Position numbers and translations under genes: made by a program
Notes under the pieces: generated by a model
What the model saw: the letters and a program-made list of their open reading frames with translations, nothing else
What the model was told of the DNA's origin: nothing
Database searches by the model: none
Source: Rugalucina vietnamica
Taxonomy: Eukaryota; Mollusca; Bivalvia; Lucinida; Lucinidae
Length of the DNA stretch: 64,000 bases
NCBI GenBank assembly: GCA_964017185.1
Contig: OZ024876.1
Coordinates: forward strand, 36,260,406 to 36,324,405
Reading direction: 5' to 3'
Part shown: positions 30,601 to 34,170 of the stretch, piece by piece
Numbering within the stretch: the first letter of the stretch is position 1
Layout: each line of letters begins with the position of its first letter

Positions 30601-31128
30601 AGGATGAGCGATGGACAGACATTTATAAGCTTCTATACTGCCATTGCGTGGGATTTCATCCTGGGCTACGTGATGGCGTTTCAGCTTGCATTCGTAACAT
30701 TAAAATCTGTGAAACTGCTCAGATTTAACAAGAGAATGTTCATGATTTCGGACACAATTACATTTGCGCGGAGCAATCTCATTAGCTTCGCCTTCATGTT
30801 TGTAGTATTCATGATAGCCTTTGGCCACTTTACAAGCCAGGCATTCGGTTCCATTCTATATGGCTACAAGAACTTTGGTAGCAGCATTTTTACCATGCTC
30901 AATTTTGCCCTCGGGGCTTCTGATCTGCCCGGTATGTATGCGGCCAATAGGATTCTAGGGCCAATTTTCTTTGCCGTTTTTGTGTTCTTTTCTCAGTGGT
31001 GTTTTCTGACCATCTTTGTTGCCATCCTGAATTTTGGTATTAGTGATTCCAAGACAAAATCTGAAGAAAGGAGGAATAAATTTGAACTTATTGACTATGT
31101 TTTAGATAAAGTTAAATCAGTTTTCTGA
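2425..31128 (+). CDS. Polycystin-1 family (PKD1-like) receptor-channel gene, 5' part missing
   Basis: Thirteen exons join in one frame: 2425-2545, 3133-3384, 5109-5262, 13709-14352, 14697-14924, 15891-16011, 20736-20895, 21375-22039, 23513-23642, 25138-25394, 25989-26284, 28758-28911, 29921-31128. All introns are GT-AG, and the phases match at all twelve junctions, giving 1462 residues plus stop. Domain order is GAIN part (1-370), GPS (about 374-410), TM1 (436-455), PLAT (about 470-590), TM2-TM5, TM6, extracellular polycystin (TOP) loop, TM7-TM11 with the pore between TM10 and TM11. This is the 11-helix plan of polycystin-1 family proteins, which are autoproteolysed membrane proteins that partner with or form TRPP-type cation channels. 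The upstream ectodomain (REJ, PKD or lectin modules) would lie before position 1. It could be PKD1, PKD1L1, PKD1L2 or PKD1L3-like; the sequence here does not decide which. Confidence 0.93.
2892..3120. mobile_element. TTAA-ended MITE (family T)
   Basis: It starts TTAACTCATATAAGCCTGG, carries a GTGACACCGCAGAACGCGGTG imperfect palindrome and CCATCTGTGGCTATTCTG, and ends CAAATATGGGTTAA. It stops 12 bases before window exon 2. Related copies are at 23036-23496 (split by a family G MITE) and 24464-24695. Confidence 0.7.
3133..3384 (+). CDS. PKD1-like exon 2 of window: GAIN region
   Basis: Exactly 84 codons lie between the TAG acceptor (3130-3132) and the GTGAAA donor (3385). The segment runs from ARNSTEKLLKTID to GQDFGVK and contains two N-glycosylation sequons (NST, NTT). 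The pattern of a helix, then a strand with TTMFFTESMTIGIQKL, is typical of the GAIN domain just before its beta-sandwich in polycystin-1 family members. The downstream intron immediately enters a Helitron-like repeat fragment. Confidence 0.85.
3440..4615 (+). mobile_element. Headless Helitron-like core fragment (family H2)
   Basis: H2-type core units (CATTTGAATGGGTAAAATTG, GGTTGGTCTGCCCCCACCCTGG, CACATGACCAAGATGGCC, GATGACCTTGACCTA) lie on both sides of the 3901-4396 MITE. No head or tail motif is present. Confidence 0.6.
3901..4396. mobile_element. Long-inverted-repeat MITE, Tc1/mariner-like
   Basis: About 496 bp with extended inverted ends, CAGTCAATAGACATAATTG and CAATTATGTCTATTGACTG, flanked by TA on both sides. 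The inverted similarity continues inward (TAGACTTCAATGTATTTT / AAAATACATTGAAGTCTA). CAGT ends and a TA duplication suggest a Tc1/mariner-type MITE. It is nested in a Helitron-like core fragment (about 3440-4615). Confidence 0.75.
4615..4769. mobile_element. Fold-back MITE, family F, 5'-truncated
   Basis: It carries the second arm of the palindrome (CCCACAATCTAT), the CCCCAGTTTTACTATATAA segment and the right end GTTTTCCTGATG. The first arm is lost. Shorter remnants are at about 2265-2345 and 16350-16450. Confidence 0.6.
5109..5262 (+). CDS. PKD1-like exon 3 of window: GAIN region, source of the 87-bp repeat
   Basis: The acceptor is CAG at 5106-5108 and the donor is GTAAGG at 5263. The exon has 51 codons plus one base (phase 1). 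It begins MMYMKKNPYVWSD, matching the conserved Met-rich and Asn-Pro-aromatic stretch of polycystin-1 GAIN domains, and ends in NLDEPVAISLTNFG. From 5183 onward the exon is the first copy of a tandem array that continues past the donor. A second identical donor at 5350 is reached in frame and would add exactly 29 residues. The third lies beyond an in-frame stop at 5400-5402. The phase to exon 13709 is correct with the first donor and also with the second. Confidence 0.88.
5183..6190 (+). repeat. 87-bp tandem array derived from a coding exon and its splice donor
   Basis: Twelve units start near 5183, 5270, 5357, 5427, 5514, 5601, 5688, 5775, 5862, 5947, 6017 and 6098. Most spacings are exactly 87 bases (29 codons); two units carry a 17-base deletion (period 70), and the last few are 81-85. 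Each unit encodes a version of VSLNSGNNTAVSVDNL and NKPVAISLTNFGK, and most contain the donor-like TTTGGTAAGG. Central units are nearly identical, which suggests recent unequal exchange or slippage. The first unit is functional exon sequence (5109-5262); the rest lies in the downstream intron. Confidence 0.95.
8027..9212 (+). mobile_element. Helitron-like non-autonomous element, family H1
   Basis: The 5' end TATGCCCCCAACTTTG is followed by its hairpin complement, and a GTCTGT-rich lead follows. Three units of about 300 bases each contain TTTTGAAATTTCAT, GAGTTATGTCCC and CAAGATATCTC. The 3' end is CAGTTGGGGGCATAG, a GTGTTTTACAAACAC hairpin, then CTAG before TTTT. It lies inside the larger 6241-13086 element. 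Confidence 0.78.
9213..10716. other. Unrecognised interior of element A
   Basis: AT-rich, no supported ORF. One possible exon start (9343) reads MENVRRKAFECDTCKKQYTR, which resembles half of a C2H2 finger, and is then cut by a repeat beginning near 9411 (AGTAATTTTATATTACTGATCG) that is also present near 48970-49110. Confidence 0.4.
10717..12864 (+). mobile_element. Helitron-like non-autonomous element, family H2
   Basis: The 5' end AGCTCACCTGAGCC is followed by GGCTCACAAGGTGAGCT (hairpin) and a CGTCC/GTCGTC microsatellite-like lead. Four core units of roughly 420 bases contain CACATGACCAAGATGGC, GCCCATATATGG and GATGACCTTGACCTA. The 3' end is CTTCAGGTGAGCG, then the AGGACCAATGGTCCT hairpin, then CTGG before TTTT. 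It lies inside the 6241-13086 element. Confidence 0.8.
13237..13448. mobile_element. GAGCC MITE (family G), target duplication AAGA
   Basis: About 212 bp with a deletion through the central palindrome. AAGA flanks both sides. It lies between the 6241-13086 element and window exon 4. Confidence 0.8.
13554..13705. mobile_element. GAGCC MITE (family G), truncated at a splice acceptor
   Basis: It starts GGAACCGCCTCATCAG and runs through the palindrome to the CTTCTTTCTAAATCTGA stretch, where it stops at the acceptor of window exon 4. The pyrimidine-rich tract used by that acceptor appears to be MITE sequence or to abut it directly. Confidence 0.65.
13709..14352 (+). CDS. PKD1-like exon 4 of window: GAIN beta-sandwich and start of GPS
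   Basis: The acceptor is CAG at 13706-13708. Two bases complete a Gly codon, then 214 codons run to the GTACGA donor at 14353. The exon is rich in N-glycosylation sequons, including a VTGN-type four-residue repeat near its start. Its end, with Cys374, Trp377, Trp384 and Cys389 (numbering from window exon 1), forms the first half of the GPS motif. The exon encodes most of the beta-sandwich that performs autoproteolysis in GAIN domains. The intron upstream is about 8.4 kb, inflated by a 6.8-kb inverted-repeat element. Confidence 0.92.
13780..13842 (+). repeat. 12-bp in-frame repeat encoding VTGN-type glycosylation sequons
   Basis: Within window exon 4, a 12-base unit (four codons, Val/Leu-Thr-Gly/Ser-Asn/Ser) repeats five times with point differences. 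It creates four N-x-T sequons in about 20 residues (NLT, NVT, NVT, NFT). It sits in the extracellular GAIN region, so it is predicted to be a glycosylated spacer. Confidence 0.85.
14550..14681. mobile_element. GAGCC MITE (family G), 3' half
   Basis: Matches the second half of the family (CAATTCCTTTACTTTGTAAATC, GCCTCTAGCCGTC, GTACAGCTCGG, GGTTTTCTCACATCGGGGCTC). It ends 15 bases before the start of window exon 5. Confidence 0.7.
14697..14924 (+). CDS. PKD1-like exon 5 of window: GPS cleavage site and TM1
   Basis: This exon has 76 codons, phase 0 at both ends, between a TAG acceptor and a GTACAA donor. It carries the second half of the GPS: Cys402 and Cys404, then Ser-His-Leu-Thr, with predicted self-cleavage between Leu407 and Thr408. 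The tethered segment AFSGSILVLPN follows, then the first membrane helix at about 436-455 (PVVVTAVIIVWVIYFF). The tail ARQEDKKDTEK is cytoplasmic by family topology. The catalytic His-Leu-Thr triad is intact, so cleavage competence is expected. Confidence 0.95.
15081..15356. mobile_element. Fold-back MITE, family F, complete copy
   Basis: The left end is CATTACAAAAACATGCCC and the right end is GACATGTTTTCCTGATG. The palindrome around 15172-15250 has GATTGTGGG/CCCACAATC arms. The flanks are GCTGAAAGC on the left and GCTGAAGC on the right, a probable 8-9 bp target duplication with one change. It begins 157 bases downstream of window exon 5. Confidence 0.75.
15565..15815 (-). mobile_element. tRNA-derived SINE with poly(A) tail
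   Basis: Minus strand: a box-B-like GGGTTTGAGCCCCGCCC near 15770, a central AGGGTTCTCCCGTTTTCGCCCC segment typical of SINE core domains, and a long poly(A) (poly-T on the plus strand at 15590-15616). It lies between window exons 5 and 6. Confidence 0.65.
15891..16011 (+). CDS. PKD1-like exon 6 of window: PLAT domain, first part
   Basis: The acceptor is TAG at 15888-15890 and the donor is GTACAT at 16012. The exon has 40 codons plus one base. The sequence includes YIYLVCVVTGWWRDAGTTAN, the signature first strands of a PLAT/LH2 domain (strand, TG, then a Gly-Thr-x-Ala turn). PLAT domains are intracellular lipid- and protein-binding beta-sandwiches located between TM1 and TM2 in polycystin-1 family proteins. 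Confidence 0.93.
16043..16277. mobile_element. GAGCC MITE (family G), complete, target duplication ATAT
   Basis: A 235-bp element with inverted ends GAGCCTCGACGCGAGAAAACC and GGTTTTCTCACGATGCGGCTC. It has an off-centre perfect palindrome GATCAGCTTCGCGGTTACCGCGAAGCTGATC flanked by AAACAAAGGCGC. It is flanked by ATAT on both sides and sits in the intron after window exon 6. Confidence 0.88.
17049..17453. mobile_element. Fold-back MITE, family F, interrupted
   Basis: The palindrome is at about 17144-17230, followed by TATACCCCTGCACACCCCAG and AAGTGGGGTTTAAGGGGG. Then an unrelated segment of about 135 bases (about 17296-17430) precedes the right end (CACGGACATGTTATCCTGATG). The inserted segment resembles 45128-45245. 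Confidence 0.65.
17995..20650. repeat. 23-bp tandem array split by a Helitron-like element
   Basis: The unit is TTTCWCATGGATYTACARTCMTG, often as a 46-bp dimer (CTCATGGATTTACAATCC then CACATGGATCTACAGTC). It occupies 17995-18381 and 20173-20650; the H3 element fills the gap. Open frames across it (for example 20156-20434) are repeat artefacts. Confidence 0.88.
18382..20172 (+). mobile_element. Helitron-like non-autonomous element, family H3
   Basis: The 5' end TATACCCCCCGCAAAA is followed by a near-complementary hairpin arm (TTTTAGGGGGGTATA). The core has about eight units of roughly 185 bases (AAATCAACTCCTCCTA, TTTCAGTATTTCTTTT, GACATGTTCCACACA). The 3' side carries TTTTGCGGGGGGTATA and ends TTTCTAG before TTT. 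It splits a 23-bp tandem array at a GTTTCAC step. Termini and target mirror those of family H1. Confidence 0.78.
20736..20895 (+). CDS. PKD1-like exon 7 of window: PLAT domain, middle
   Basis: The acceptor is TAG at 20733-20735 and the donor is GTAAAT at 20896. Two bases close a Gly codon, 52 codons follow, and two bases begin a Trp codon. It contains the PLAT signature CFQTGSEDWFLVTT then SLGELREVTLWHDNMGVNPS, the conserved Trp-His-Asp-Asn-x-Gly core of the domain. The 4.7-kb intron before it holds a GAGCC MITE, a broken fold-back MITE, a 23-bp tandem array and a Helitron-like element. Confidence 0.94.
21000..21195 (-). mobile_element. tRNA-derived SINE
   Basis: On the minus strand the head reads GGGGGCGCGGTGGCATAGTGG, TAGAGCGTCGGACTCCAAATT and a box B GAGTTCGATTCC, a tRNA-like half with RNA polymerase III boxes and a Trp-like CCA anticodon loop. 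The body continues GACATGACTGAAAAATTGTT and GGGACG. It lies in the intron between window exons 7 and 8. It is not counted as a functional tRNA because it lacks a proper acceptor pairing and continues into a SINE body. Confidence 0.8.
21375..22039 (+). CDS. PKD1-like exon 8 of window: end of PLAT, TM2 and TM3
   Basis: The first base completes the Trp codon of the PLAT Pro-Ser-Trp-Tyr motif. The PLAT domain then ends with HVYVKDIQLHKSWHF. The amphipathic linker leads to TM2 (about 646-664, LTCALSLLLTTMLTNIMFYG) and TM3 (about 687-711). The SIIIGIESSLIMFPINLLI segment is a hallmark of polycystin-1 family members. A Ser/Asp/Lys-rich cytoplasmic loop follows to the GTAAGG donor at 22040. The outgoing phase is 1. 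A GAGCC MITE begins only about 19 bases into the next intron. Confidence 0.95.
22059..22316. mobile_element. GAGCC MITE (family G), with small internal duplication
   Basis: It runs from GAGCTGCGATGTGAG to TCATGAAGTGGCTC, with an internal direct duplication of TTTTCACATGTAGGCAAAAAGTTAG. It begins 19 bases after the donor of window exon 8. Confidence 0.78.
22509..23015. mobile_element. Two adjacent GAGCC MITEs (family G)
   Basis: One copy runs from GAGCTGCGGCGC (22509) to about 22745 with a decayed right end. The second runs from GAGCCACTGCAT (22765) to CATGCAGTGGCTC (23015) and contains a duplicated GGCCTGTTAGTGTCA segment. Both keep the central palindrome. Confidence 0.75.
23036..23496. mobile_element. 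TTAA-ended MITE (family T), split by a GAGCC MITE
   Basis: Left half 23036-23201 (CTGGCCTCCTTTTTGTGGGAC, GATGCCGCAAAATACAGCAT); right half 23436-23496 (AAATGAAAGTGGACTCC to CTGGGTTAA). Its right end is 16 bases before the acceptor-defined start of window exon 9. Confidence 0.72.
23202..23435. mobile_element. GAGCC MITE (family G), complete, target duplication AAAT
   Basis: 234 bp, ends GAGCCGCCTCGTGG and CCCATGAGGCGGCTC, flanked by AAAT on both sides. It interrupts another MITE (23036-23496) whose halves match the intact copy at 24464-24695, proving the boundaries. Confidence 0.9.
23513..23642 (+). CDS. PKD1-like exon 9 of window: cytoplasmic loop, with tandem acceptors
   Basis: This exon was found by phase requirement: it needs phase 1 in and phase 2 out. 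It has an acceptor TTTATTCAG ending at 23512, 42 codons (MDNGVYSDTDRSSN to KIKSSK) and a GTAGGT donor at 23643. The split codon joins it to the next exon as Ile, followed by LPWWF. It is Ser/Asn/Lys-rich with no domain, as expected for the variable loop between TM3 and TM4. A second acceptor with the same TTTATTCAG core lies 24 bases downstream (exon start 23537) and keeps the frame, so it would drop eight residues. Confidence 0.72.
24464..24695. mobile_element. TTAA-ended MITE (family T), uninterrupted copy
   Basis: From AACTCATTTAATCCTGGCG to AAATATGGGTTAA with a GACGCCGCAGAACATGGCGTC palindrome. It provides the intact reference for the split copy at 23036-23496. Confidence 0.72.
24805..25039. 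mobile_element. GAGCC MITE (family G), complete, target duplication ATTT
   Basis: 235 bp, flanked by ATTT on both sides. It is inserted within the first of two tandem copies of an intron-exon boundary segment, 12 bases upstream of the decoy acceptor at 25052. The palindrome is GATCAGCTGTGCAGTAACTGCACAGCTGATC, a sequence variant of the usual TTCGC type. Confidence 0.9.
25138..25394 (+). CDS. PKD1-like exon 10 of window: TM4 and TM5
   Basis: One base closes the incoming codon; 85 codons plus one base follow to the GTACAA donor at 25395. It starts LPWWFLYIAWVIVI, a near-invariant block of polycystin-1 family proteins, then a second helical region with SWLVSFLTGFTQSAFVTQPLKV. TM4 is at about 829-853 and TM5 at about 865-895. 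A partial duplicate of this acceptor and exon start lies 85 bases upstream (25053); using it would shift the frame. Confidence 0.95.
25411..25652. mobile_element. MITE (family S) with CTCAGCTGAG/GGTTATAAAAC motifs
   Basis: Inverted features are GTGCTCAGCTCATCTGAGACT at the left and AGTCTCAGCTGAGTTGAGCA at the right, with ATGTTAAAATGCCAAC palindromic blocks and an AGTTTTATAACCTTGAGACC terminus. A second copy lies at 33208-33452. It sits between window exons 10 and 11. Confidence 0.65.
25989..26284 (+). CDS. PKD1-like exon 11 of window: start of polycystin channel unit (TM6)
   Basis: The acceptor is CAG at 25986-25988. Two bases complete Asp, and 98 codons run to an AAG/GTAACT donor at 26285. 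The acidic lead DEDEIYLHE and the helix LLQKIRDRLYVEWLMDMTLRD precede TM6 (about 957-976, S1 of the TRPP-type unit), followed by the start of the extracellular loop. The donor choice after FFLAK is inferred from splice strength and from phase 0 to the next exon. A GAGCC MITE starts 15 bases downstream of the donor. Confidence 0.88.
26299..26535. mobile_element. GAGCC MITE (family G), complete, target duplication AAAT
   Basis: 237 bp with ends GAGCCACGTCACG and CGTGAGGCGGCTC, flanked by AAAT on both sides. It starts 15 bases after the donor of window exon 11. Confidence 0.88.
26565..26662 (+). repeat. tRNA-like SINE remnant
   Basis: GTGTAGTATCTTGCTGGAAG then AGCATCAGACTCCAAATC and GTTCAGATCCTATTGG resemble decayed A and B boxes with the same CTCCAAAT anticodon loop as the SINE at 21000. 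A similar short trace, CATAGCTCAGG to GGTTCGAATCACAC, is at 29168-29216. Confidence 0.45.
26772..28299 (+). mobile_element. Helitron-like element, family H2, interrupted by a hAT-like MITE
   Basis: The head is AAGCTCACCTGAGCC at 26772, two core units follow, and the tail is TCTCAGGTGAGTG then CATTGGTCCTCTTG before T at 28300. It is interrupted at 27291-27735 by a MITE with CAGGGTTGCCA ends. It sits in the intron between window exons 11 and 12. Confidence 0.75.
27291..27735. mobile_element. hAT-like MITE nested in a Helitron-like element
   Basis: 445 bp with ends CAGGGTTGCCA and TGGCAACCCTG. The interior repeats CAGGGAAATG and GTCAGGGAATT. The flanks are ATAAATT and ATAATATT, an imperfect 8-bp duplication of a site seen intact (ATAATATTC) in sister H2 units. 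CAGGG ends and an 8-bp site fit hAT. Confidence 0.78.
28758..28911 (+). CDS. PKD1-like exon 12 of window: extracellular polycystin loop
   Basis: The acceptor is CAG at 28755-28757 and the donor is GTACAA at 28912. The exon has 51 codons plus one base. It reads ADKVELMYQYFEDVLFPSL, matching the helix that precedes the TOP (polycystin mucolipin) domain, and ends SHFLLGPFRLRQQRIES, the family's Leu-Gly-x-x-Arg-hydrophobic-Arg-Gln motif. The upstream GAGCC MITE remnant ends about 25 bases before the acceptor. Confidence 0.92.
29500..29612 (-). repeat. tRNA-like remnant, split
   Basis: Minus strand: GGAGCGCATGGTTCAAATGG, TAGAGCACGC (box A-like), a spacer of about 40 bases, then GGTGGTTCGAGTCCCAGGATC (box B-like). 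The spacing is too long for a normal tRNA. Probably a SINE head or tRNA pseudogene. Confidence 0.5.
29921..31128 (+). CDS. PKD1-like terminal exon: TOP domain, TM7-TM11, pore and C-terminus
   Basis: The exon starts after the CAG at 29918-29920 and runs 401 codons to a TGA ending at 31128. It contains the TOP domain with paired Cys residues (1063, 1081), the YSGGGYVLEF block and the AIFAEFNLYNPNADLFSVV core. Helices follow: TM7 (1219-1238), TM8 (1256-1274), TM9 (1297-1321), TM10 (1346-1365), a pore segment (about 1380-1400) and TM11 (1405-1432, ANRILGPIFF onward). The cytoplasmic tail is short, about 30 residues (SDSKTKSEERRNKF), with no clear long coiled coil. At the filter position, family channels such as PKD2 have Leu-Gly-Asp; here it reads Leu-Gly-Ala-Ser-Asp. 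Single-exon coding for this region is itself notable. Confidence 0.96.
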
Positions 31129-31147
31129 GAAGAGTTGTTCAGTAAAT

Positions 31148-31368
31148 GAGCCAAGCCATGAGAAAACTAACAATTTTGTTTCCGAACAGGTCCACCACAA
31201 ACCAAGCTGTGCATGCACAGGGGATGGCTGGATGCTTGAAATTTCGGATGTAGAAAGTAGTGGAATTGTACTATCCATGTAGTGAAAACAAAGGGGCTGA
31301 TCAGCTTTGCAGTAACTGTGCCTTTGTTTTTGCATATGCAAAATGTTGATTTTCTCATGATGCGGCTC
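31148..31368. mobile_element. GAGCC MITE (family G) in the polycystin 3' untranslated region
   Basis: Ends GAGCCAAGCCATGAG and CTCATGATGCGGCTC. It starts 20 bases after the TGA stop at 31126-31128, so it is probably transcribed in the 3' UTR. Part of the central palindrome is deleted. Confidence 0.78.
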
Positions 31369-31644
31369 AACAATGAAAAGAAATGAGCTGTGTCATGAGG
31401 AAACCTGTCTTTGGAGTTTCTGACTAGAATGGACACAAACCAGCCTGTAATGTACGGTCAAAGAACACACAAGAAAGCCAACAATCTGAGTTTCTGACCA
31501 GGTCTGACACAAATCAGGCTGTACAGCTTGAAATTTCAGATTTAAGCAGAAGAAGGACTGTGCTATCTGTATAGCGAAAACAAAGGTGCTGATCAGCTGT
31601 GCAGTTACAGCACAGCTGTTCAGTGTCATTTTTTTGCATATGCA

Positions 31645-32479
31645 CAGGCTGTCATCTGATTCCTATATTCCTATTAAACTCCTATATTTTGGGTCCAAAT
31701 CCTATATTTTTAAGCACCTCCTATATTCCTATAAGTTCTCCTATATTTTAAAAATATTTCCTATATTTTTAGGAAAATTTGTTGCCGATGAATATATAGT
31801 AAATAGTAGTGCTCTGATAGTGCCTTTTGCCTCTTTATTTTTCATTTTTTATTTTTTAAAATAAAATCATATTCATACTGTTTGTTAAATAGTGCATAAA
31901 ATTTAATGGTCATTATGTCACTCCTTAGTCAGGGTAACTTTTAAGTCCAAAGCATGTCCCATTTTCATAACAATTAATAAATTATATATCCTAGTTTCCA
32001 TGAGTCATGTTTTTATATTGTGTCTTTTTTATCTATTTTCTTTCTTCCTTTGCCTTAATTTTGTGGTAAATTGATGCAACTGTACACTAGTGTACAATTG
32101 ATCCCAGGAAAGGCTGAGATCACAGAAGACAAAGGTATGTACTCTTTAGCTTCTGGGGGCATTAGCGGCCCCCAGACCCCCGCCTAATTACATACAGTAC
32201 ATGTATTATAATTACATTCTGTTTCTTCATTATGGACGTTGGAACAGAGTTGTGGATTTATTTTACCTTTGAGAAAGAATATGATAGCTCACTCTTTCAC
32301 TATGAAATTTTTATATTTTTTACTATTATAAATGATCAGTGTGAAAAATAAAAGTAGGTCTAAGATTTAGAGAAAAAGTTGACCTTAATTTTCTATTTAT
32401 TCTTTGTATATATATATATATATATATTCAATGAAAAAGCCTGTATTTGCCAAAAAATGCCTTTTTATATATATATATA

Positions 32480-32515
<36 letters not shown>

Positions 32516-32868
32516 ACACACTTTAATTCTGTGAGAGTCAGCTAATGGGCCTGTGTAGTATCACCATCCTGCATAATGCTTCATCACACATCATCACATG
32601 AATGGTCACCTGTCTGGATTGTGATGCTTTGGAACTGAATGGTTACTTTATCTAGATTTTAGACATTAATTAATGTAGATAAAGTGAGTGTGGAGATAAG
32701 GATTGTTAGTATTAGAGCATAGAATGAAGCGATTTCCACTATAAAACTCCCATATTTTTCCCTTAAAATGAGCTAAAACCTCCTATTTGAGCTAAAACCT
32801 CCTATATTTCCTTGAAAAATTTCCTATATAAACTCCTATATTTTTTACAAGACTTGGTTGACAGCCTG
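31645..32868. mobile_element. 1.2-kb inverted-repeat element with CCTATATT array
   Basis: Ends CAGGCTGTCA and TGACAGCCTG are perfect 10-bp inverted repeats, and TATGCA flanks both sides (31639-31644, 32869-32874). The interior has repeated CTCCTATATTT motifs near both ends, an AT microsatellite and a poly(A) tract. No coding region is seen. It splits a GAGCC MITE. Confidence 0.78.
32410..32515. repeat. TA microsatellite and poly(A)
   Basis: Two (TA)n runs (32408-32428, 32467-32483) followed by about 30 A and CACACA. Inside the 31645-32868 element. A similar poly(A) plus (ACGAT)6 block is at 47176-47252, and a (CAA)n at 42558-42578. Confidence 0.85.
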
Positions 32869-33207
32869 TATGCAGATTTTTGGCTTTTTGGTGTGGCGGC
32901 TTATTTTAGAAGAAGAACTGGATTGTACAATCTGTTAAGCAAAACTTAAGATGTTGCACAGCATAACAGCATCTTTGTTTCGGCAAAATGTAAAAAGTTG
33001 GTTTTCTCATGATGCATCTGAAATTGAGTTGGACACAATTTATTGATAAACTGTAAAGGTTCAGATCAGCATCAACAGAATGTAGATATGATCAGCATTG
33101 CTTGCACCCTATGCTGCCTACAGTTTGTTTTATATGTGTGAATTTGTTTACATCATGTTTGGTTTTTGTTGGTGCTTCAATATGAGCCACGATACAAGAA
33201 AACTGGT

Positions 33208-33452
33208 CCCGAGGTTATAAAACATTTTTCAAGCTCAGCTCAGCTGAGCATGAAATTTCAGCTGCTCATAAATGTTGAAATAGTCAAAATTAGTGGAAAA
33301 TTCAGGTTCTAAACTCAAAAACTAGTAATTTATCCTGCTAATAAATGTTAAAATGCCAACAATTGTTGGCATTTTAACATTTATGAGCAGGATAAATTTT
33401 AGTCTCAGCTGAGTTGAGCATGAAAATAGTTTTATAACCTTGGGACCTGGTC
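33208..33452. mobile_element. MITE (family S), inserted in a GAGCC MITE with flank duplication
   Basis: Inverted termini GGTCCCGAGGTTATAAAAC and GTTTTATAACCTTGGGACC are nearly perfect. Inside are AAATGCCAACAATTGTTGGCATTT and CAGCTCAGCTGAGC. AATATGAGCCACGATACAAGAAAA occurs on both sides (about 33180 and 33450), a longer direct duplication than a normal target site. Confidence 0.72.
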
Positions 33453-33550
33453 TAATATGAGCCACGATACAAGAAAATTGGTCATCAGGGTTTCCTACCA
33501 GGTCTGATACAAATCGTCCTGTGTAGCTACAGAAGATGGCTAGAAGCCTT

Positions 33551-33829
33551 CATTACGAAAACATGTCCATGTAATATACAGAGATTTTTAAAGTTGTAAA
33601 AAATGAAATTTTTCAGTAGAAAAATTTCAATATTTTTCTTATTTTTGCTCAAAACATAGATTGTGGGTACATGTTAGAACCGCCTCGCCGAGGCGGCTCT
33701 TACGAGTACCCACAATCTATGTTTTGGAGCAAAAATATGAAAAATAGGTGTACCCCTGCATACCCCAGTTTTGCTGTATAATAGTGGGGTATAAGGGGGT
33801 GTTCATTACAGGGACATGTTTTCGTGATG
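33551..33829. mobile_element. Fold-back MITE, family F, nested in a GAGCC MITE
   Basis: The ends are CATTACGAAAACATGTCC and GGACATGTTTTCGTGATG, nearly perfect inverted repeats. The internal palindrome around 33650-33730 includes a GCCTCGCCGAGGC centre. Both flanks belong to one GAGCC MITE (left GGCTAGAAGCC, right AATTTCGGATTT), so this is a nested insertion. Confidence 0.8.
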
Positions 33830-33879
33830 TTTAATTTCGGATTTTGAAAGTAGAGGAATTGTACTGAGTAGCGAAAGAT

Positions 33880-34165
33880 CTCGGATGAGTTACAAATCTG
33901 GCCAGATCCCATTACTGATTGCGGAGTGAGCTGTCCTTGAAGGTCTGAAAAATTGATATTAAGTGTTGTCAACACTCTAGCCCCTTCATTTTGATCAGAT
34001 CTTCTTTATTCTTGGCAATAGCAAGGACAGTCATAATATCTTGGATGAGTTCGAATTTCGACCAGATTCCACCTCTGATTGTGGAGTTAGCTGCCCTTGA
34101 GTGTTTGAAAAATTGATATTTAGTGTTGTCAACACTCTAGCGCCTTCATTCTTGATCAGATCTTC
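33880..34165. repeat. Two-copy direct repeat
   Basis: Two copies of roughly 160 bases share GATGAGTT, CCAGATTCC, TGATTGYGGAGT, GAAAAATTGATATT and AGTGTTGTCAACACTCTAGC. No function recognised. It abuts the head of the H4 Helitron-like element. Confidence 0.65.
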
Positions 34166-34170
34166 ATCAT

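Larger units (their letters stand above)
31386..32935. mobile_element. GAGCC MITE (family G), degraded, split by a 1.2-kb element
   Basis: The left part (31386-31644) contains GGTCTGACACAAATC, AAACAAAGGTGCTGATCAGC and its palindrome partner. The right part resumes at 32869 (TATGCAGATTTTTGGC, GTGTGGCGGCT). The insert 31645-32868 is listed separately. Confidence 0.6.
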
